From NCBI GenBank assembly GCA_016271365.2, contig JADMNL010000022.1:223362501-223426500 (forward strand): a DNA stretch of 64,000 bases, written 5' to 3'. The first letter of the stretch is position 1. Every line of letters starts with the position of its first letter. Of this stretch, positions 1 through 11,799 are shown one piece after another. Position numbers and translations under genes: made by a program. The notes under the pieces were generated by a model. The model saw nothing but the letters and a program-made list of their open reading frames with translations. It was not told where the DNA came from and did not search any database. Source of the stretch: Neoceratodus forsteri. Taxonomy: Eukaryota; Chordata; Ceratodontiformes; Ceratodontidae.

Positions 1-1883
1 ACCCTGGCTAGAGACTCTGGTGCCCAGCATGACATACAGAACTACAAATGTGCCCACAATAACTGCATTAAATCCATATGACTACTGAAAAATGCCTACT
101 ACAAAGAAGCTCTCTCAAACTCCTGGGGAAAGGGGTTGGATTTCTGGAAGAATATTGAAGAAGTTACAGGGAAACAAACTAAATCCTCCCCAACCATGCT
201 AAAGGTTGATGAGGCCATCACCCTGGATCCTCTGGTCATTGCGAACACCTTTAATGATGCATTTACTGATCTCAGCAGCATCTTTCCCTCTGATTTTTTC
301 CTTGACACTACCCATGCTATCCCCGATGATCCTCCTCCCACTCTCCTGCCCTTCCACTTCAAAGAAGTTAACCTGCACGATGCCCAAACACACATCACCA
401 AAGCAATTTCAAAGTTAAGATCAAGTGGAGACTCGCTGGATCTAAAACTCCTAACCCTCACAATGGATGAGATTCTAGTCCCATTAACACACATTCTTAA
501 TCACTCCCTTAGCACTGGTCAGTTCCCTGACAAATGGAAAGCAGCTACAGTTACTCCAGTCCACAAAAGTGGGGATAAGACCTTCCACACGAACTATCAA
601 CCGATTTCTATACTACCACCTCTCTCCAAGGCACTTAAATGCATAGTATCCAACCAACTCACGGACTACCTGGACAAACACAATCTCTTATGCCCACAAC
701 AGCATGGCTTCAGAAAAGGTCATAGCACCTCCTCTGCATTACTGGAGTTCACTGGAGCACTGCATGGCACATTGGATATGGGTCACTTAACCGGGGCAGT
801 ATTTGTAGATCTGACCAAGGCCTTTGACATGGTACACCATTGTCTGCTGATCCAACAACTCCAGCATTTAGGACTCTCTCCTAAAACTGTCTCATGGTTC
901 AACAGCTATCTTCAAAACAGATCTCAATGAGTCAAAATTGCTGGGACACTCTCAGACCTCATCCTGGGTCCGTTACTCTTCAGCCTTTTTCTTAACACGC
1001 TCCTGAAATCTTGCACTGAACAGATTATCCTTTATGCTGATGACGTTGTTATCTTCTCATCACACAGGGACCCTGTACTCCTGCATACCAATCTTCAGCA
1101 AGGCTTTGCTGTAGTGGAAAACTGGTTTATTCATCATAAGCTTGTCCTCAATCACAAAAAAAACTAAGCAATGCTCTTTAACAGCTCTCAAAACAGGCAT
1201 AAATCTCACCCCCTAGCTATCTCTACCAGCAATGGCAACACCCATGAGCAAGTGCAGTCATTCAAATACCTAGGGTTATCCCTTGACTCAAATCTCTCCT
1301 ATGGTGCACAGATATACAATGTTGCAAAATCAGCAAATATGCACCTAGGCCTACTTTACCAACATAGACAACACCTTACTGCAGAAGCACTGAAGATTGC
1401 CATCCAAAGCTCAGTGGTCTCCATCATTGATTATGGTCTTATAATCTATGGCTCTGCCTCTGCCACTACCCTGAGATGAATTTCAACATCACTTAACAAG
1501 GCCTGCAGGCTTATGTCTGGTGCTCATTGTCTCACTCATACATGTGACCTGTATGCCCGATCTGGCTGGCTTCAACTTTCAAATCGCATAAAATACTAAA
1601 CCTGCATTATGGCAAAGAAAGTGACCATGAGTCTTGCTCCACTGGGAGTCCAAGCACTGCTTAGTTCTAGACTAAAGCCATGTAACACTAGGTCTCTGAA
1701 TACCAGCTCCTTCTGGTTCCCCACCATCGCACCTCTCAGGGCCAAAGATCCTTTGCCTTCAGAGCGTCTAGCTGGTTAAATGTGCTCAATCCTGACATCT
1801 CCTCCACTACCACCCTTGGCTCATTCAAACATAAACTCCACCTCCACCTTACTAACTCTAGCTCCTGTGAATGCTACCTATAA
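1..1883 (+). pseudogene. L2-like ORF2 reverse transcriptase, inactivated
   Basis: The longest open stretch, 136-930 (264 codons), carries the palm and finger blocks of a non-LTR reverse transcriptase: a PVHKSGDK block, a QHGFRKGHST block and the VDLTKAFD motif. The same frame continues past an in-frame stop at 928-930, through a shortened ILGPLLFSLF block that has lost its usual PQGS part, to the catalytic YADD motif at about 1033-1044. There is another stop near 1167, then the FKYLG block at about 1261. A stop follows near 1477. The C-terminal block is in another frame (about 1716-1883), so at least one frameshift lies between about 1590 and 1716. In the family this protein nicks the target and copies the LINE RNA. 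Here it is dead. Confidence 0.8.
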
Positions 1884-2345
1884 TCTCCTCAGCCCTCTCA
1901 TTTTTGTTCCCTCCAACTATCACCTACCACATCTCCACCCCCTCCTTTTTCTCTATGTTACTTTTTTATTTTTTCTTTCTTTTCACCACTCCTGACTCTC
2001 CCCTTCACCCTCCCACTTCTTCTGAGCCCTCAATGATCTTTCCCTTTTTGTTGACTAGTTTCAACCTGCTCCCATTTGATGACCATGCCCTTTGGTTGCA
2101 ATTCCTGCCCTCTCCAACTTCACTCCTTACGTTTATCTTCATCTTCCACCCTCCCTCTGTTACTCTGTGTTCCCATGTTTACATTCTACTTATTCTAGCT
2201 ATTGTATTGATCTACCATTGTAACCTAATATGCCAACCTAGTTATTGTTTTGTTCCTATTTCTGTAACTTGTACTGTATTTGTTCTCTGATGCGGAACCT
2301 TTGTAAAAAAGCCTGGCTCAAAGGTACTTGTAATCCTAGTTGTAA
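1..2345 (+). mobile_element. L2-type (jockey-superfamily) LINE, 5'-truncated by the window edge
   Basis: The window opens inside ORF2 of a LINE. Coding similarity runs from the linker before the reverse transcriptase to the C-terminal tail (about 1-1883). A pyrimidine-rich 3' UTR and an A-rich tail with AATAAAA follow, ending near 2345-2440. The tail motif before the UTR (a hydrophobic, Phe/Ser/Leu-rich block ending near a stop at about 1881) is the kind seen at the end of L2, Rex1 and CR1-clade ORF2 proteins. It resembles the L2 fragment at 39476-41104 in organisation but has a different 3' end, so the two are probably different families. Clade assignment is by protein style only. Confidence 0.75.
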
Positions 2346-2445
2346 TAAAATGAGAAAAAATAAAAACAGAACTACCATAAGAATAAAAAGCACCATAAGA
2401 ATAAGGACAAACAACAACAAAGACCAGGCCCTTCATATAGGGAGA

Positions 2446-2790
2446 TAACCAAAAAGAATTGGAAGTTTAGAGAGCTCCTGGGGCAAGTGCATTCTATAGC
2501 AGATGCTGTTCCTGCTCAGTCCCTTGCAGCCATACAGCTGGGAACCCAGGCCTGAACAGGCCATGGCGACACTGGAAGTAAAGGCCCTCAGGCTCATACA
2601 GGCCTAAACCCAGAGACACCTCCCTATACAACATCAGTGCAGCACGGTGAAGTGGTTCAAAGGAGCCAGGCCCAACCTCTCCATGCTCCCACCAATACAT
2701 ATTGACAATTACAGGCCCCAGTCTGGATTGTAAACAAGCTGGTCTTGGATACAAATGGAAAGCCCTGCACTGAGGCCAAGGTCTGGGGTC
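2446..2790 (+). other. Unassigned leader of the retrovirus-like element, possible end of gag
   Basis: Sequence between the LINE tail and the protease. I see no zinc-knuckle or other gag signature. A minus-strand ORF here (2494-2754) has no recognisable features and is probably a chance opening. It may be the remains of the gag-pro junction. Confidence 0.35.
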
Positions 2791-5700
2791 ACCTACTTAC
2801 AGTGGTATTGGATACAGGCGCGGCTGTGCCTCTATTACATGATGACCATCCGGACACATCTCCTTGGTCCACCTGATGGAGGAACAACATGTCAGGAGTA
2901 GATGGTACTAGACTACCTGCATACCGCTCTCTACCTCTACCTGTAGAGTTTGGCCACTTGAAGGCCTCACATACCTTCCAACTGATGGTATCACATGATC
3001 ATCCTAGTATCATTGGAACTGACTTTCTTGCCCCACACAGCTGTGTGGTGGATCTAGCTAACATGCTACTGATACAGATTCAGGGCCAATATCACACTAG
3101 CTTGATCCCTGATTCACACATGGTGGCAACAATATCTGCCAACAATAAAGAGTATAACATCATAGATTTGTTCAAGAATCATGAGTTTTTCCAAAGCTCC
3201 CACCCATTTTCAAAGGCATTTAGAAGCATTTGCTATCAACAAACATGAGTGTGGCAGATTGCACACTGTCATTGAAGTGCCAGGCCCAGCACACAAGGGG
3301 CAAAGGCAATATCCTTTTCCATCTGAGGCCTTGCCTTCTCTCCTGGAAACAATAAAATCAGTCCTCAACCAAGGGGTAATTAGAACATGTGTTTCTACTT
3401 CCAGCTCCCCGGTGTGGCCTCTGAAGAAAGCTATAGGTGCCTGGAGACTTACTATTGACTACAGGAAACTGAACTGGGTCACCCCCAGTTGTGCTCCAAC
3501 TGTGGCATCTGCACCTGATGTGCTATGACTTTTAACCCCTGACCTAAAATGGTTTAGTGCCCTGGATATCTCCAATGGTTTCTGGTCACTGCCATTGGCT
3601 CCCAAAAGTCAATATAGGTTTGCCTTCACCTTTGAAGGTAGACAGTACACATGGACCTGCTTACCACAGGGATTCCATAACAGCCCGTCCCTGTTCCATC
3701 TGCACATGATGGATGCCCTTGAGGGTTTCTCCACTTCCCAATGTCTCTTGCAGTAGGTGGATGACCTGCTGTTGGCAACTGCCACACAGGAACAACACTT
3801 GGATCTCTTGGATGAACTACTGACTTTCATCCAGAGAGCAGGCCTCAAATGCAACCCAGCAAAAGCACAGCTATGTCAGAAAGAGGTACTCTTTCTGGGC
3901 CTAAAAACTACTGAACAAGGCCACAGCCCTACCTGGAAAAAGATACAAGGATTGCAAGATCTGCCATTGCCTACCAGCATGGTGACTTTTAGAAGGTTCC
4001 TGGGTATGGTCAATTATTCCAGAGATTTTATCTGTGATTTTGCTCAGAAGGCTGCTCCTCTGTATGCGTTACTGAAAAAGGACATTCCATGGACTAGGGG
4101 TCCCATATATACCCAGGCTGTGATGTCACTAAAGCAGGCCTTGGCCTCTGCCCCAGCTCTGGTCAACCCCAATCCAGCACTATCATTCTATCTGAATGTG
4201 CCACTCTGACATTGCCATGTCAGCAGTGCTGGTCAAGGAGATTCATGGTACTCCAAGATCCACTGCATATGCATCACAGCTCTTGACCCCAGTGGAACAG
4301 AAATACAGCCTTTGTGAAAGGAACCTCCTGGCCACCTACTGGGCTGTCAAGCACTTCTTGTATATCATTGGGTACTCTTCACTCATTATTAATACTAACC
4401 ACACCCCAACTGCATTTCTAACTGTTAAAATCTCTAAGCGGTGCAGTGTGGCATCATCACAGTATGCAGAGATGGCAGTGGTGGCCTGTTCCCTCGAGTT
4501 CATCCAGCATGGACCCGAGAATACCATCATCTTTACAGACTCTAAGTCAGTTTGTTGTTCTCTTACAGAATTTCTTCCTTTCTGGCAGAAGAACTCCTTC
4601 CTCTCTTCTGATGGCAGCCCAGTGAAGTACAAAGAACTGGTAATATACATACATTCACTGGCACAAAAATTTGCACACAAACTCTATGTACACAATGTTA
4701 AAGCTCATTCTCTAAATAACCCCTACCATGCCTTCAATGACACAGCAGACACCCTTTTGCTAAGGAAGGGGCCCACAGGAGACTCTGATGATGGAACATT
4801 CAGAGGCCAATGCAGCTACACATTGCAGCAGTCAGAAACAAACCTGAACCTGTTTCCCCTTTGACCTCTCAGCAGCCCAACATGTTGATGCTGAACTCAG
4901 AGAAGTGTTCAGATTCCTTGACAAGAGTACTGGAAGAAAACTTCCCACACATAACCCTTACCGGAGGCATGAAGGTAAGTTACACTTGTCACCAGATGAC
5001 AAGCTTATTTGGTACCAACCAGATGATTCCACCACCAAGTTGTGGGTGGTCCCCAGACACCTTAGGTCTGAATTCTTGCACCAAGTGCATGATACACCCA
5101 CTGGTAGACACCATGGAATGGAAAATAACCTCAAGTGGCTCAAGACCACTGCCTCGTGGCCTGACATCACCAAAGATGTCAAACAGTACATAGATAACTG
5201 CCTTATTTGTGCACAAAACAATCCCATTCCTACTAAGCAAAATGCCAAACTTTTACCAAAAAGACACTCTGGCCCTTGGCATGCCATCCAGATTGATTTT
5301 ATTGGTCCCTCACCAACACAAGCAGAAACAACAAGTATGTTCTTGTGGTAACTGATCTCTTCTCCAAGTAGGTTGAAGCTTTCCCCACTAAAACATGCAG
5401 CGCTAAAACCACTGGCAAAATCCTGGTAGAATAAATTTTCTATAGTTGGGGCCTACCTCTTAAGGTAGACTGAGACAAAGGAACCAGTTTTATAGGTGAG
5501 TTGATGAAAGAATCCCTTAAACTCCTTGGAGTTCAACAAAAGTTCCACATACCCCACCGCCCCTCAATCTTCAGGTCAGATAGAGAGAGAGCTATCAGAC
5601 GGATTAAGCAAATGCTTTTCCAAATTTATTGAGGACAATCCAAAACCTGGGATTCTCTATTGCTTTTACTCCTATGGCAATAAGGGCACACCTCAACCAC

Positions 5701-6116
5701 CACCCAGTTGACACCCTTCAAGGAGATGACTGAAGACAGATGAGATTACTTGAATATCTATTGTTTGACCTGTTTCACCCCACTGCAGACCATGTGTCTG
5801 TAGACCAATATGTGGAAAACCAAGAAAAGACCTTATACACACACATTATGCTGCCAATTGCATGGGCAAGGCCCAACAACAGTACAAAATACAATTTGAC
5901 AAGCATGCACAAGAAGTGGATTGGCAGGTTGGAGATCAGGTGATGGTTCTCTGATTTGCACATCCCACACACTCCTTCTCTAATAAATGGGAAGGCCCCT
6001 ACCCCATTGTCAACAAGCTCAGTCCAGCAGTCTATCAAGTTAGACTCCTGCAGAACAATAAATTGACTGACAAATGGTTACATGCAAACCAACTAAAACT
6101 GTATAAAGTAGCTTAA
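2790..6116 (+). pseudogene. pol: Retroviral-type pol remnant (protease, RT, RNase H, integrase)
   Basis: Domains appear in the expected order. An aspartic protease carries a DTGAA active-site motif near 2811 and a second conserved block (IIGTDF) near 3010. Reverse transcriptase spans about 3240-4200, RNase H about 4200-4800, and integrase about 4905-6116. The integrase has an N-terminal His/Cys zinc-binding region (CLICAQ at about 5200), a core start (WHAIQIDF at about 5278) and a C-terminal SH3-like block ending at the stop 6114-6116. The RT polymerase box reads stop-Val-Asp-Asp because the first codon is TAG at 3754-3756. Other stops and frame changes lie near 3527, 4207, 4862 and 5349, and several more lie beyond. 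In the family this polyprotein matures Gag-Pol, copies the genome and integrates it. None of these activities can survive here. Confidence 0.8.
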
Positions 6117-6194
6117 TTACTTTTTCTCACCCCATTGGGTGGAATCGTACTAACCTACTAATGTTTGATTTTGCTTTTCAGGTACACTGACAAG

Positions 6195-8550
6195 ATGGCG
6201 ATCTTGTTCCATTTTCTTCTCATCTCAGGAGTTATCCCTTGCATCCAAGGCATGATACTGAACCTCCTACCACACCTTGATCATCCAGCATCTGCTCCAG
6301 AGGGAGTAGCCATCAAAATACCCGATAGTCTGATTACTGTCCAGGAAGGTTCTGATGCTTACCTCACTGCCTCAGGTTGTTGCTTCTGATAAATCTACCC
6401 TTCAAATTGAGTGGCAAACCACGTTCTGCAAGGACTAATTCTCCCTGTACAAAACTTTCCAAGGAACTTTCCAGGGTTGTCCTAATGCTAAATTATCCCA
6501 AAATGGTTCTCTGTCCTTGCTAAAACTGCTCTTAGACATTCTTGTTTTATACAATATTACTGCTTTGATTGATCCCATATTGTAATTCTTTGTCTAAGGA
6601 TTCTGCTCAAAAATGTGTTGTACACAACATGGCCTCTGCTGCCTATGTACCTTTTCTGTGTTACCACCCACTGACAAACAGCTTTGGAATGTCCAAATCA
6701 CACCCTTGGTCCCTAGAGGATTAACAGCTACTCCCAACCTGGTTCACTGATTATTAATTTACAATTTATGCATATACCTGTGTTGTTTAACTTACTTACT
6801 GGAATATAGAAAGAATTTGGTATGTGTCATAATACTAACACTTCAGCATTTTATAGTATGTTATTGCTTGACAGTCTAGCAGCATTTCAGATTCATACTC
6901 AGGCCCTATTGCCGTGGTACATACCACCAAGCATAGAGGCAACTTCAGGAGAAAACCAAATCCTGATGATCAAAGTCATAAACCTAATACATGTGAAGTT
7001 GACAGTTCTGATGTCACTGGTGGAACAATCACTGTCACAGGTCTCTTTGGTACAGCCATGTCTATCTGGAATAAATCAGACATTGCTGCTATCAAATCTC
7101 ATTCAGCCAAATTTCAGACTGGTTTGGTGAATAATATATTATCCCCATTATTGCAAGGTGTGGATGACTTTAGTCAGGAAGAAAGATACACTGTTTACAA
7201 TATGCATGACATTGCTAAGGCATTTACTGATTCTAAAGAAAAGTTTAAAGCACTCATTGCACAAAATAACAAAGACACAGATAAACAATACATTGCTAGA
7301 GAAATCTTATGCTCAGCCTATGGCTCATACATTATCACTACCATCAACAATCTGTTCTGTGATCTAGAATCTAGAAGAATACCTGATATCATACATGACA
7401 GACATATTTCCAAATGGTATTGTCCATGCTGTAAAACCCCTGGCTGTATTGCTATGTGTATGCAACAATCTCTAACTATTCCTCTTTCTACAGCTAGAAA
7501 TTTGAGTTTTGCACTCAGACACCCTAATTCTGGTCCTTGTTTTACTTCTAAGAAATGTTCTATAAAATATACAATATTTGTCTCTTTTACTGTCTCTTTA
7601 CCATGTTTTGATCCCACTACAGCTCTGTTTCGACAAGCTGGCATTGGTACATATCGATTGGGCACCTTGATGATGACATCTACATAGAATGTTGACTTGC
7701 TCCTCTATTGGTCTTTCATCCTTTCTGGATGCTTGTCACTCTGCACACAGACGGCTGTGTGAAGAAACAGTAAATCTACTTGTGTCGATGTGATATATTT
7801 GATGTTATTAAACCTGTATGTGGTTATTCTCCGACATCATTGATTGGTCCTTTCCATGGATGATGGACATCAGCACCAATGACACTGCCTTTCTTGGACT
7901 CAACATTGGCTCCAGATAAACTTTACCAGTCATATTGAGAGAAGTTCATCACCTGTCAACATGGATTTCCAAGACAACCTTCACCTACCCATTACAATTG
8001 CAAAATGAGACTCCCACTGTTAAAATGCAGTATAATTGGATGGAGGTACTGTGCAGTGACTAACTACAAGTCCTACACATAGGAATGGTAACATGTGTTA
8101 TTGATTTCCCAATTTTTGTTTTGTTCCCCACACAAAAGCTGTTATTGGACATACCATATACACCCTCATCCCCTTATGGATGTGGACATCATTGATGGTA
8201 ACCCCAATTATCTGCTCACCCTTTCTGAATATTTACCATATTTTAATGTACACACAGATCCACTGTCACTTACATTAAAATCACTCTTAGAGTGAAAAGA
8301 CACACACCTCATCCACATCAGCAATAATATTACCAAGGCTAATGAGGCTATCCTTTCATTGATTAATAATGGTGATATGAATGATGCATTAACTAACACA
8401 TGGTTAGAGATTAATTTTAAAGGTTGTGTTAATATTCAAGCATTTTTTATATTTTTCTTGGTTATTATGCTATGCTGCCTATGGCGCACACTGCAGCAAC
8501 ACCGTGAGCAGCTGGAATTCCTTTACAAAGCTCACGCATTAGGTTTGTAA
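6195..8550 (+). pseudogene. env: Env-like glycoprotein remnant
   Basis: An ATG at 6195 opens a hydrophobic N-terminus of about 19 residues that looks like a signal peptide. Just upstream, a pyrimidine-rich tract ending in CAG at about 6178-6180 resembles a splice acceptor for a subgenomic env message. The frame stops at 6387. A second long open stretch (6914-7687, different frame) has a Gly/Thr-rich block and a Cys cluster near 7425-7460. A third frame (8095-8550, one stop at 8293-8295) ends with a strongly hydrophobic membrane-spanning segment (about 8437-8484) and a short basic tail. I could not identify a furin site, fusion peptide or immunosuppressive domain. At least two frameshifts and several stops make it non-functional. 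Confidence 0.6.
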
Positions 8551-8584
8551 ATTATCCCTGCTCCCTCATCTTTCCAATCCCTGG

Positions 8585-8596
8585 ATGGGGGGGGAA
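8585..8596 (+). promoter_or_regulatory. Polypurine tract of the retrovirus-like element
   Basis: A run of G flanked by A lies directly before the TGTTAC start of the LTR at 8597. This is where plus-strand DNA synthesis is primed in retroelements. Its position is what fixes the LTR start. Confidence 0.75.
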
Positions 8597-9308
8597 TGTT
8601 ACACAAAGTCCCTGCACCCTTATTGGTGGCCCCAGAGGTACACCGTAGACAGCTAGTGCTTAGGCATATGTTACACTAACATACAGAGGCTAAGGCCATC
8701 TACCATATTAACGGTAGATGTCAGGATGTATGCATATTATTGTTATAACTTTGCTTGCTAATACATATATATTGTCTATGTATTTTCTGTGTATTTCTGC
8801 TTACAAGATGATTGGGACATCTGTGTCCTTGTAATGATTATGATATATAAGTTAGCATTGCCACCTTTTGATGATTTGTACTACTACACTGAGTTATGTA
8901 AGACTCTGTGAAGACTGCATTCTTTTGTTTCACAAAAGTGATGACTACTACTACAAAATTGTATAATGTTATCTTGGACTGTGGAACCACCTCTAATTTA
9001 GCCAATAGGGCTCACCTCTGTAACTAGAAATGTTTCTATCTTACAGTAACCACAGTAATTATCATAGGTATATAATGTGAGACACTGAGTCTTATACCTC
9101 AGAGACCCCAAGAGACAGGAAGAAACCTCAAGTTATAGGGAATGCTTAGCACTGGCTCCTGGCTCATATTGGTAAGAACTGCTTAGGGCAACTGTGATTT
9201 ATCTTTTGGTAGTAATAAACAAGTTTATTACCCTTATGCGTGTGTTTGTGATTCCTTGCATTCCCAATATTGCCAAGAACCTGAGAGTGAGGTTTAGACC
9301 TCCTGACA
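8597..9308 (+). repeat. 3' LTR of the retrovirus-like element
   Basis: The segment begins TGTTAC right after the polypurine tract and plausibly ends with TGACA at 9304-9308, giving an LTR of about 712 bp. An AATAAA polyadenylation signal lies at about 9213, in the right place for an R/U5 boundary. No second LTR is in the window to confirm the ends, so the right edge is tentative. Confidence 0.65.
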
Positions 9309-9384
9309 ATAGGTAAAAGGCAATTCTGGAGATGGGGGGATTACCCGTATCACCTAAGATCCTTGAGTAACATGGAGATAGGAC

Positions 9385-9442
9385 ACTTGGCAGATTCAGT
9401 GGGCCTGGATGTCCTTATCTGCTGACAGTTTCTGTTTCCATG
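9385..9442 (+). repeat. CR1 3'-terminal remnant
   Basis: A short stretch matches the terminal segment seen at the end of the CR1 at 10950-11012 (the GGGCCT...TCCTTATCTGC block followed by TTTCTGTTTC). It is an isolated tail of the kind left by severe 5' truncation. Nothing else between 9309 and 9620 looks coding. Confidence 0.6.
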
Positions 9443-9619
9443 TAAACTGTCTGCATCAGTAGACAGTCATGGGAGGTATCCAGCAATGTCTAACTCCTGG
9501 TGATTTTGGCCACCAGGATCTCCCTCTTAATGTCTGGTAGATTCAGTTATCTGACCACCATGACTTCCTCCATTGGGAAGCAGTAAAGCATAGTCATTGG
9601 GGCACTGAGCTGCACACTA

Positions 9620-11012
9620 TGACCTGGAAATGATAGACCTATCAGTCTGACCTCAGTGGTAGATCCAATTATAGAATCTCTGCTAAAGAAAAGGATAGCT
9701 GAAAACTTTAAATCAAGTGGAGCCAAAGATCCAAGGCAACACAGATTCAGAGCAGGAAAGTCATGTCAAACTAATCTGATTGATTTCTTTGAATGGGCCA
9801 CTAGGGAGGTGGATTGTGGGGGAGCAGTTTATGTGGCCTACCTTGACTTAGCAAGGCATTTAACATTGTTCCACATATGAGACTTGTGAACAAGCTTGGC
9901 AGCCTGGGACTGGGGCATAAAGTGGTGAATTGGGTTTGAAACTGGCTGAAAGGTAGGAAACAGGGTGGTGATAAAAGAGATAAAATCCAAAGTAGGGAGG
10001 GTGATCATCAGGGTGCCACAGGGTTCAGTTCTTGGACCAGTGCTGTTTAAAATCTACATCAGTGACATTGCAAAGGGGCTGGAGGGGAAGATATGCATCT
10101 TTGCAGAGGACACAGATATCTGCAATAGGGTGGATAGTCAAGTAGGGGTGGAGAGAATGAGGAGGGACCTAGCTAAAATGGAAGAGTGGTCCAGAATGTG
10201 GCAACTAGGATTCAATGTTAAGAAGTGCAAAATCATGCACTTGGGGAACAAGAATCCAGAAGAGGACTACATGATGAAGGGGGAGATATTAGCAGTTACA
10301 AAACAGAAAAGAGATCTGGGGATCATCATATCTGATAACGCAATGGTTGCCAAAAAATGTGTCAAGGCAGTGGGGAAAGCCAGTGTTATGCTCAGGTGCA
10401 ATGGAAGAGGTATCACTAACAGAAAAAAAGGAAATCATAATGCCACTATATAGGTCATTGGTGAGAACTCATTTGGAGTATTGCATCCCTCATTTCGGGA
10501 AGGACATAGACAGGGTTAAGACTGTTCAAAGAAGGGCAAGAAAAATGGTACAGGGTCTGTACCACATATCATATGAGGAGAGACTACAAGAACTCAATAT
10601 GTACACCATGGAGGAGAGGAAGGAGAGGGGAGACATGATAGACATCTTCAAGTACCTCAAGAGAATTAATAGGTTATAGGAGGGAAGACTTTCAGAACAG
10701 AAGCTGCCCTAAAACAACAAACGGGCATAACATGGTACTACAAGAGAGTAGACAGAGGGACAATGTAAAGAAGTACTTTTTCATGGAAAGGGTTGTGGAT
10801 GCTTGAAATTACCTGCCCCAGGAGGTAGTTGAGGCAAACACAGCTGGGGGTTTAAACAGGAATGGGATAGACATGAGGAAATCCAAGAGAGGGATGGAGA
10901 GGCAGCAGCAGTGGACCAGTAGGGTCAGTAGCAGCTAATTAAAGGTAGGCTATACAGGCAAATTGGATGGGCCTAGCAGTCCTTATCTGCCATCAGTTTC
11001 TATGTTTCTAAA
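9620..11012 (+). mobile_element. CR1-like LINE, 5'-truncated
   Basis: Starts abruptly inside the RT domain (PISLTSVV block at about 9638) and runs to the characteristic CR1 3' end, where GCAGTCCTTATCTGCC is followed by short TCTATG-type repeats at about 10978-11012. The coding part is broken: about 9656-9880, 9965-10453 and 10347-10679 lie in different frames. The ORF2 blocks are in the right order (QTNLIDFF, VPQGSVLGPV, GFNVKKCKIMHLG and the C-terminal RRARKMVQGL). The polymerase motif reads FAED instead of FADD at 10100-10111. Confidence 0.9.
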
Positions 11013-11085
11013 TCTATAGACATGTGTTTGAATTCCCTCAGCCTCTGCTTGTATAATGTGTGATACTGATGGCTAGCAGTTCAAC
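11013..11085 (+). repeat. SINE fragment, related to the 11455 CORE-SINE
   Basis: Immediately after the CR1 tail there is a stretch that aligns by eye with the middle of the CORE-SINE at about 11518-11570. It shares a B-box-like GTGTTTGAATTCCC and the downstream CCTC..CTTG block. It is a short relic only. Confidence 0.45.
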
Positions 11086-11454
11086 ACTACCTTTATTTGC
11101 TTACATCCATGACTGTTGATGTGGCAAAAGACTATCAACTTTTAATACTTGAAAAACCCTTTTTCCTTACCTTGGGAATGAAATAAAACAAAAAGAAAGT
11201 CATATATATATTGAGGTTTTGGTTTGCCTAACTGGCCACCAAGTTATTTAAATTATTGTTAACTGTTACTGCTGCTTTAAGAATTTTAATCTGTGTTAGG
11301 TGGACTATTAGAAAAAGATTTGTTACTCTGATACTGAAGCGATAGGTATTAGAAAAGGTGTGATTTGTCCCATTTACCTAATGAAAAATTAACTGCAAAG
11401 CTTGCTTTTGAATAGCCCAGTAAGTTTCTGTCAAGGCATGCTTTCAGTCTGAAT

Positions 11455-11675
11455 GGGGCTGGCAGTATAGCATAGGAGTTAGAGTAACAAGTTGTGAATG
11501 AGCTTGGTGTATCCAGCACACCTGTGTTTTATTCCCACAACCTCCACTTGCATACTGTATGACTCTAAACAAGTCACCTAACCTCTCCAGTGTTCCTAGG
11601 CCACGCCTGCAAACAGGCACGTGTGCCTAGTGGGCCTTACCTGATTAACAAAGATTAAAATAAATGGAATTTGAT
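11455..11675 (+). repeat. CORE-SINE / MIR-like SINE
   Basis: The left part has a tRNA-like A-box region (TAGCATAGGAGTTAGAG). The centre has the hallmark CORE/MIR block (TGACTCTAAACAAGTCACC followed by TAACCTCT). The right end has an L2-type tail with short AATAAA-rich sequence. A second, more truncated copy lies at 48275-48412. The family is transcribed by RNA polymerase III and mobilised by a LINE. This copy is diverged. Confidence 0.7.
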
Positions 11676-11799
11676 TCAATTGTTTGATGAGTTTGAATGG
11701 CTCTTCAAGTTATACATGGGAATGTGCTTTTGGGGGTGCTGGTAACAGTGATCCATTGCTTGGTGGTCTGGCACACATGCACACATACAAAGACGGTCT

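Larger units (their letters stand above)
2446..9308 (+). mobile_element. Endogenous-retrovirus-like element, 5'-truncated, with pol, env and 3' LTR
   Basis: A provirus-like order can be read on the plus strand: protease, reverse transcriptase, RNase H and integrase (about 2790-6116), an env-like region with signal peptide and C-terminal membrane anchor (6195-8550), a G-rich polypurine tract (8585-8596), and a 3' LTR from 8597. No 5' LTR, primer-binding site or recognisable gag is present. The sequence begins just after the A-rich tail of the upstream LINE, so the 5' half was deleted or lies beyond a rearrangement. All coding regions carry stops and frameshifts, so this is an old, inactive copy. 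The RT and integrase style is retroviral, closest to gamma/epsilon-type elements, but the exact genus cannot be fixed by eye. Confidence 0.8.
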
